NCBI GenBank assembly: GCA_043750035.1
Contig: JAYVCI010000180.1
Span: 1 to 19,670 of the forward strand
Reading direction: 5' to 3'
Length of the DNA stretch: 19,670 nt
Source: CANJUD01 sp043750035
GTDB lineage: Bacteria; Bacteroidota; Bacteroidia; UKL13-3
Of this stretch, positions 15,073 through 19,670 are shown in pieces. Below the pieces are notes generated by a model. That model had not been told where the DNA came from and did no database searches. It worked only from the letters and a program-made list of their open reading frames with translations. The position numbers and the translations under genes are program-made. The stretch's first letter is position 1, and each line of letters starts with the position of its first letter.

Positions 15073-16311
15073 ATGCTATATTATTTATTTGAATATCTAA
15101 ACAAACATTTTCATTTCCCAGGCTCGGGATTGTATCAATTCATTTCTGTAAGAACAGGAGCTGCTATTATAGTGTCATTGCTAATATCCTTAGTTTTTGG
15201 AGGCAGACTTATTAAAATGCTTCACAAACTTCAAGTATCAGAAACTGTGAGAAAGCTGGGGTTGCAGGGTGAAGAAGCCAAACAAGGAACACCAACTATG
15301 GGTGGCCTTATTATTATAGCAGCAATTGTAATTCCCACTTTGCTTTTTGCCAGAATATGGAATGTATATATTATACTCATGTTATTTGTAACAGTATGGT
15401 TGGGGCTGATTGGATTTATAGATGATTATATAAAAGTATTTAAAAAAGATAAAAAGGGATTGGCCGGCAAATTCAAAATTATTGGCCAGGTTGTTTGTGG
15501 TTTAGTTGTAGGACTTACATTGTATCTGCACCCATCGGTTGTGGTAAAAGACTTTATTCCTGAGACAGAGTTATCACAACATGCCGGAGAGGGATATCAT
15601 ATAACAGAAGAAATGATTGACGGGAAAATACTATATGCCAAAGAATATAAATCAACCATAACAACAATTCCTTTTTTTAAAAATCATGAGCTGGATTATG
15701 GAAACATTTTAGGAAGTAATTGGGCCGGGTTGGTATTTGTACTGGTGGTTATATTTATCATTACAGCAGTATCCAATGGTGCAAATATTACCGATGGAAT
15801 TGATGGATTAGCAGCAGGTACATCTGGCATTATGGGTATTACCTTGGCATTGATAGCCTATCTAACAGGTAATATCGTTTTCTCGAAATATTTGAATATT
15901 ATGTATATATCGCATCTCAGCGAACTCACCATTTTTGCTGGAGCTTTTGTGGGAGCATGTATAGGTTTTTTATGGTATAATACCTACCCTGCACAAGTGT
16001 TTATGGGCGATACTGGTAGCTTGGCATTGGGCGGTATTATTGCAGCTTTTGCTATTATTATTAGAAAGGAGTTATTGATTCCTATTTTATGTGGTGTTTT
16101 CCTTGCAGAAAATTTATCGGTGATGATACAGGTTGCTTATTTTAAATATACAAAACGAAGATTTGGGGAAGGCAAACGGATATTTCTGATGTCGCCATTG
16201 CACCATCACTTTCAAAAGAAGGGCTATCACGAAAGTAAAATTGTTGCCCGCTTTTGGGTAATAGGAATTATGCTCGCCCTTATAACAATACTCACATTAA
16301 AAGTAAGATAA
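15073..16311 (+). CDS. mraY: Phospho-MurNAc-pentapeptide translocase MraY
   Basis: MraY is the integral inner-membrane enzyme that moves phospho-MurNAc-pentapeptide from UDP to undecaprenyl phosphate, giving lipid I. The 412-residue protein has many hydrophobic helices and the active-site residues Asp117-Asp118 (GFIDDYIKVFKK), Asp241 in NITDGIDGL (238-246), GDTGSLALGG (312-321), and the His cluster PLHHHFQKKG (375-384). GTPTMGG (72-78) is also conserved. It is some 50 residues longer than E. coli MraY, with an insert of about 40-50 polar residues around 160-210 between helices, as seen in Bacteroidota. The ATG at 15073 is one base after the murE stop. No murF lies between murE and mraY. Confidence 0.97.
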   Translation: MLYYLFEYLNKHFHFPGSGLYQFISVRTGAAIIVSLLISLVFGGRLIKMLHKLQVSETVRKLGLQGEEAKQGTPTMGGLIIIAAIVIPTLLFARIWNVYIILMLFVTVWLGLIGFIDDYIKVFKKDKKGLAGKFKIIGQVVCGLVVGLTLYLHPSVVVKDFIPETELSQHAGEGYHITEEMIDGKILYAKEYKSTITTIPFFKNHELDYGNILGSNWAGLVFVLVVIFIITAVSNGANITDGIDGLAAGTSGIMGITLALIAYLTGNIVFSKYLNIMYISHLSELTIFAGAFVGACIGFLWYNTYPAQVFMGDTGSLALGGIIAAFAIIIRKELLIPILCGVFLAENLSVMIQVAYFKYTKRRFGEGKRIFLMSPLHHHFQKKGYHESKIVARFWVIGIMLALITILTLKVR

Positions 16312-16319
16312 TATATACA

Positions 16320-17666
16320 TTGAAAAAGAGATTAGTCATATTGGGAGCAGGCGAAAGCGGAACAGGGGCAGCTATTTTGGGTGTGCAGAAAGACTATGAT
16401 GTTTTTGTAAGTGATGCTGGGGCTATTAAAGAAAAGTATATTGACGAACTGAAACAGTATGATATAATTTTTGAGCAGAATATACATACAGAAGCACAGA
16501 TATTAAATGCTGACTTGGTAGTAAAAAGTCCAGGTATACCAGAGAAAGCAGAAATAATTAAGAAGTTAAGAGCACTGAACATACCTATTATATCAGAAAT
16601 AGAATTTGCTGGAAAATATACTGACGCATATACTATATGTATTACCGGAACTGATGGTAAAACCACAACCACTTCTATCATATATGATATAATGATGCGA
16701 GCGGAGATGAATGTGGGATTGGGTGGTAATATTGGTAAAAGTTTTGCCCGACAAGTAGCCCTCGAAAAATACGATTATTATGTATTAGAAATAAGCAGCT
16801 TTCAATTAGATGGAATGTACGATTTCAAGGCCAATATTGCTATACTTACCAATATATCACCCGATCATTTAGATAGGTATAATTACGAGTTGGATAATTA
16901 TATATCAAGCAAATTCAGGATACTACAAAATCAAACTGAGACAGATTATTTTATATACTGTGCAGATAATAAACTCACTGTAGATAATATGGCAAAACAT
17001 CCTACAAAAGCAAAATTGCTTCCTTTTTCATTTTTTGAAAAATGTGTGCCCGGAGCATATAATAACAACGGAGAATTAACAGTAGAAATCAACCCTTTAA
17101 ACAACCAAATATTTATTATGAATCTATCAGAATTATCATTAAAAGGCCGTCACAACGCCTACAATTCTATGGCTGCGGCTGTAGTTGGCGATGTACTTGA
17201 AATCCGGAAAGGGTTTATCAGAGATAGCTTGTCACAAATTGTGAACATCGAACACCGCCTAGAAGACTGTGGTAAAGTGGGTGGAATTGAGTTTGTAAAT
17301 GACTCAAAAGCCACAACAGTTAATGCAGTATGGTACGCATTAGAAAGTATGCAAACACCTGTAGTATGGATAGCAGGAGGTGTAGACAAAGGGAATGACT
17401 ATAATCAATTAAAACAATTGGTTAAAGACAAAGTAAAAATTATTGTATGCTTAGGCTTGGACAATAGAAAAATTCATGAATCTTTTGGTCAAGATGTAGA
17501 TATGATAGTTAATGCAACTTCCATGCAAGAAGCTGTACATATCGCATATAAACTGGCCAGCAAGGAAGATACAGTATTATTAAGTCCAGCTTGTGCTAGT
17601 TTCGATTTGTTTGAAGATTATCAAGACAGAGGTCGTCAATTCAAAAGAGCAGTTAAAAACTTATAA
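16320..17666 (+). CDS. murD: UDP-MurNAc-alanine:D-glutamate ligase MurD
   Basis: MurD is the cytoplasmic ATP-dependent ligase that adds D-glutamate to UDP-MurNAc-L-alanine. The 448 residues contain an N-terminal Rossmann-like region (LVILGAGESGTGAA, 5-18), SPGIP (70-74), ATP loop GTDGKTT (110-116), EISSFQLD (157-164), NISPDHLDRY (178-187), the probable carbamylated Lys198, FVNDSKATT (325-333), IAGGVDKG (351-358) and SPACASFDLFEDYQDRG (422-438). I chose TTG at 16320, which begins exactly at the family N-terminus and eight bases after mraY. An ATG at 16254 in the same frame would add 22 unconserved residues and overlap mraY by 58 bases. Confidence 0.95.
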   Translation: MKKRLVILGAGESGTGAAILGVQKDYDVFVSDAGAIKEKYIDELKQYDIIFEQNIHTEAQILNADLVVKSPGIPEKAEIIKKLRALNIPIISEIEFAGKYTDAYTICITGTDGKTTTTSIIYDIMMRAEMNVGLGGNIGKSFARQVALEKYDYYVLEISSFQLDGMYDFKANIAILTNISPDHLDRYNYELDNYISSKFRILQNQTETDYFIYCADNKLTVDNMAKHPTKAKLLPFSFFEKCVPGAYNNNGELTVEINPLNNQIFIMNLSELSLKGRHNAYNSMAAAVVGDVLEIRKGFIRDSLSQIVNIEHRLEDCGKVGGIEFVNDSKATTVNAVWYALESMQTPVVWIAGGVDKGNDYNQLKQLVKDKVKIIVCLGLDNRKIHESFGQDVDMIVNATSMQEAVHIAYKLASKEDTVLLSPACASFDLFEDYQDRGRQFKRAVKNL

Positions 17667-17714
17667 GTATATATTTCTGAGTTTATCATAAATTTTGAAA
17701 ATTGTTAATATCGC

Positions 17715-18920
17715 GTGGATAACATACTAAATAAAGCAAAGGGAGACTTGGTATTGTGGTTTGTAATCATCATACTGTCTCTGTTCGGGGTGCTGGCTGT
17801 ATACAGCAGTACAGGCAGTATAGCCTTTACACAATATGACGGAAATACCGAAGCCAAGATGTTTAAGCATTTGGCTATTCTTATATTTGGGTTGTTTTTT
17901 ATGTATCTCTGTCATCTAATTGATTATAGACATTATTCAAGAATTTCACTAATTTTGGTTGTGGTTTCGGTTCCATTATTAATATATACTTTATTTTGGG
18001 GTGTTGACCTGAACGATGCCAAACGTTGGATAAATTTACCGCTTATTAATCAAACTTTTCAAACGAGTGATTTAGCCAAACTTGCATTGATTATGTTTAT
18101 AGCCCGTCAATTGTCGAGGAGCCAGGATAAAGCAGCGGAAATGAAAAAATCCTTTATGCCTATATTGGCTTGGGTGGTTGTTATATGTGGGTTAATAGCA
18201 CCAGCAAATCTTTCAACAGCCGCAGTGTTATTTGCCACTTCACTATTGGTGATGTTTATTGGTAGAATGCCATTGAAATATATTTTTATGATAATTGGGT
18301 GTGGAGTTGTGGTATTACTTTTATTAGCGGCAGTGGCTATGTTTACCCCAGCAAAGGGACGCTTTGAAACATGGAAAAGCAGAATAGAGACTTATGCAAA
18401 TGGTGACAATGGCGGAAGCTATCAAAACCAGCAAGCAAAAATTGCGATTGCCACAGGAGGCATCACAGGTAAAGGCCCCGGCAATAGTACACAAAGAAAT
18501 TTTTTACCCCATCCCTATTCTGATTTTATTTTTGCTATTATAATAGAAGAGTATGGATTAATAGGTGGATTACTGATAGTATTATTATATCTTTTATTTC
18601 TATTTCGATGTATTCGGATTGTGATAAAAAGTCCGCGTGCCTATGGTGCATTGTTGGCAGTAGGATTGGCCTTTAGTTTAGTGATTCAAGCGTTTATAAA
18701 TATGGGTGTAGCGGTAAATGTGTTTCCAGTTACAGGTTTGCCTTTGCCATTGGTGAGCATGGGCGGAACCAGTATTTTGTTCAATTCGATAGCCTTTGGT
18801 ATTATATTAAGCGTGAGCAGAAAAGTGGAAGAAGGAAATAAAGAAGAAGAAATAGAAGCACCTATAACTACAAACATAACAGATACTCTCGAAAATAATT
18901 TGCAAGCACAAACAGTATAA
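17715..18920 (+). CDS. ftsW: Septal peptidoglycan glycosyltransferase FtsW (SEDS family)
   Basis: FtsW polymerises lipid II into glycan strands together with FtsI at the division site. The 401-residue protein has about ten hydrophobic helices, DAKRWINLP (101-109), the large-loop motif NFLPHPYSDFIFAIIIEE (262-279) with the catalytic Asp270, and NMGVAVNVFPVTGLPLPLVS (329-348) followed by MGGTS. The C-terminal tail is acidic and cytoplasmic. RodA shares these motifs; the dcw position next to ftsI, murD and murG makes FtsW the better call. The start is GTG at 17715: an in-frame TAA lies nine bases upstream and the next Met (49) would lose the first helix. The 48-base gap after murD holds no promoter I can support. 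Confidence 0.95.
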   Translation: MDNILNKAKGDLVLWFVIIILSLFGVLAVYSSTGSIAFTQYDGNTEAKMFKHLAILIFGLFFMYLCHLIDYRHYSRISLILVVVSVPLLIYTLFWGVDLNDAKRWINLPLINQTFQTSDLAKLALIMFIARQLSRSQDKAAEMKKSFMPILAWVVVICGLIAPANLSTAAVLFATSLLVMFIGRMPLKYIFMIIGCGVVVLLLLAAVAMFTPAKGRFETWKSRIETYANGDNGGSYQNQQAKIAIATGGITGKGPGNSTQRNFLPHPYSDFIFAIIIEEYGLIGGLLIVLLYLLFLFRCIRIVIKSPRAYGALLAVGLAFSLVIQAFINMGVAVNVFPVTGLPLPLVSMGGTSILFNSIAFGIILSVSRKVEEGNKEEEIEAPITTNITDTLENNLQAQTV

Positions 18921-18921
18921 T

Positions 18922-19670
18922 ATGTTACCCTTAAAGAAAGTAATCATATCAGGCGGAGGAACAGGCGGACATATATATCCAGCAGTTTCTATAGCACAGG
19001 AATTGAAAGAACAATTTGCTGATATTGATATACTATTTGTGGGGGCAAAAGGTAAAATGGAAATGGAAAAAGTACCCAAAGCAGGATTTGATATTGAAGG
19101 GTTATGGATAAGCGGATTGCAACGTAAATTGACTTTTGATAATTTATCTTTCCCTTTTAAAGTATCGTCCAGTATATATAAGTCAAATATTATATTAAAC
19201 AGATTCAAACCACAGATAGCTATTGGTGTTGGGGGCTTTGCCAGTGGTCCTTTATTATATACTGCAAGTTTAAAAAAGATACCTACTTTAATACATGAAC
19301 AAAATTCGTATGCAGGTCTCACAAATAAATTATTATCAAAAAGAGCCAATAAAATATGTGTGGCCTATGATGGGATGGAAAAGTATTTTCCAGTAGAAAA
19401 AATTGTAAAGACAGGCAATCCCGTGAGGCAAGATTTGTTACATATTACAGAAAAAAAGCAAGAAGCTTCAAAATTTTTCGGATTGGATTTTAATAAAAAG
19501 ACAATTTTATTTATAGGCGGGAGTTTGGGTGCAAGAACACTAAACCAAACTTTGAAAAACCATGTTTCGAAACTTACTGAATCAGGATACCAAGTTATTT
19601 GGCAAACAGGTAAATTCTATTATGATGATGTGAAACATTTGCAAAGTGATACCGTAAAAATATATGACTT
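18922..19670 (+). CDS. murG: UDP-GlcNAc:undecaprenyl-PP-MurNAc-pentapeptide GlcNAc transferase MurG (partial, 3' end missing)
   Basis: MurG is a membrane-associated GT-B glycosyltransferase (family GT28) that adds GlcNAc to lipid I, giving lipid II. The ATG at 18922, one base after the ftsW stop, begins MLPLKKVIISGGGTGGHIYP with the Gly-rich loop at 11-20. Then come GGFASGP, HEQNSYAGLTNKLLSKRA, TGNPVRQD and the second-domain loop FIGGSLGARTLNQ. About 249 codons are visible; the family is about 355-370 residues, so roughly a third lies beyond the right edge. No defect is seen in the part present. Confidence 0.96.
   Translation, partial: MLPLKKVIISGGGTGGHIYPAVSIAQELKEQFADIDILFVGAKGKMEMEKVPKAGFDIEGLWISGLQRKLTFDNLSFPFKVSSSIYKSNIILNRFKPQIAIGVGGFASGPLLYTASLKKIPTLIHEQNSYAGLTNKLLSKRANKICVAYDGMEKYFPVEKIVKTGNPVRQDLLHITEKKQEASKFFGLDFNKKTILFIGGSLGARTLNQTLKNHVSKLTESGYQVIWQTGKFYYDDVKHLQSDTVKIYD

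Noticed and set aside
16254..16319. Upstream ATG start for murD
   Set aside because: It would overlap mraY by 58 bases and add residues not found in MurD; TTG at 16320 fits the family N-terminus.
18807..19349. 180-codon minus-strand open frame over the ftsW/murG junction
   Set aside because: It is antisense to two well-conserved genes, and its Cys/Phe/Ile-rich sequence has no domain signal.
1..19670. CRISPR arrays, tRNA or rRNA genes, prophage genes
   Set aside because: I saw no regularly spaced repeats, no tRNA-like cloverleaf and no phage structural genes; almost all sequence is occupied by coding genes.
1..19670. Frequent ATATAT-like runs as a specific signal
   Set aside because: They occur in coding and non-coding parts on both strands and are consistent with AT-rich composition and ATA/TAT codon use.

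Overview
The window looks like chromosomal DNA of a member of the Bacteroidota, probably a Chitinophagales/Sphingobacteriia-like or related lineage. The grounds are a low-GC composition, promoter-like TAnnTTTG boxes, weak or absent Shine-Dalgarno sequences, and the gene order mraZ-rsmH-ftsL-ftsI-murE-mraY-murD-ftsW-murG with no murF between murE and mraY. The FtsI also carries a C-terminal PASTA domain, and there are outer-membrane beta-barrel proteins and an ECF sigma factor. The exact genus cannot be read from the sequence.

Left end (1-1766): a frameshifted REP-associated tyrosine transposase (RAYT, minus strand) has two perfect hairpins directly upstream of it, which look like its REP/BIME target. 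The hairpins abut the 3' end of murB (minus strand), a stand-alone peptidoglycan gene. A short divergent promoter region separates murB from the next block.

1767-4460 (plus): an apparent three-gene operon holds an ECF sigma factor, a membrane protein with three tandem 74-residue repeats ahead of one transmembrane helix (probable anti-sigma or regulator), and a secreted, probable outer-membrane beta-barrel protein.

4482-9501 (minus): a tightly packed four-gene operon, read from right to left, encodes a TPR-like lipoprotein, an acidic amino acid/dicarboxylate:cation symporter, a large secreted M48-like protein whose zinc motif is destroyed, and a small beta-barrel-like secreted protein.

9502-9770: an AT-rich divergent regulatory region has six GTGG/CCAC motifs, two pairs of them with 10-nt periodicity, plus one perfect DnaA box and a Bacteroidota-type -7 box just ahead of mraZ. 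The arrangement fits MraZ autoregulation of the division operon.

9771-19670 (plus): the division and cell wall (dcw) cluster. MraZ is the regulator and RsmH a 16S rRNA methyltransferase. The FtsL-like protein, FtsI (transpeptidase) and FtsW (glycosyltransferase) form the septal synthase. MurE, MurD, MraY and MurG build and lipid-link the precursor. The genes overlap or lie a few bases apart and clearly continue past the right edge, since murG is cut off. Five of the nine dcw genes appear to start with TTG or GTG.
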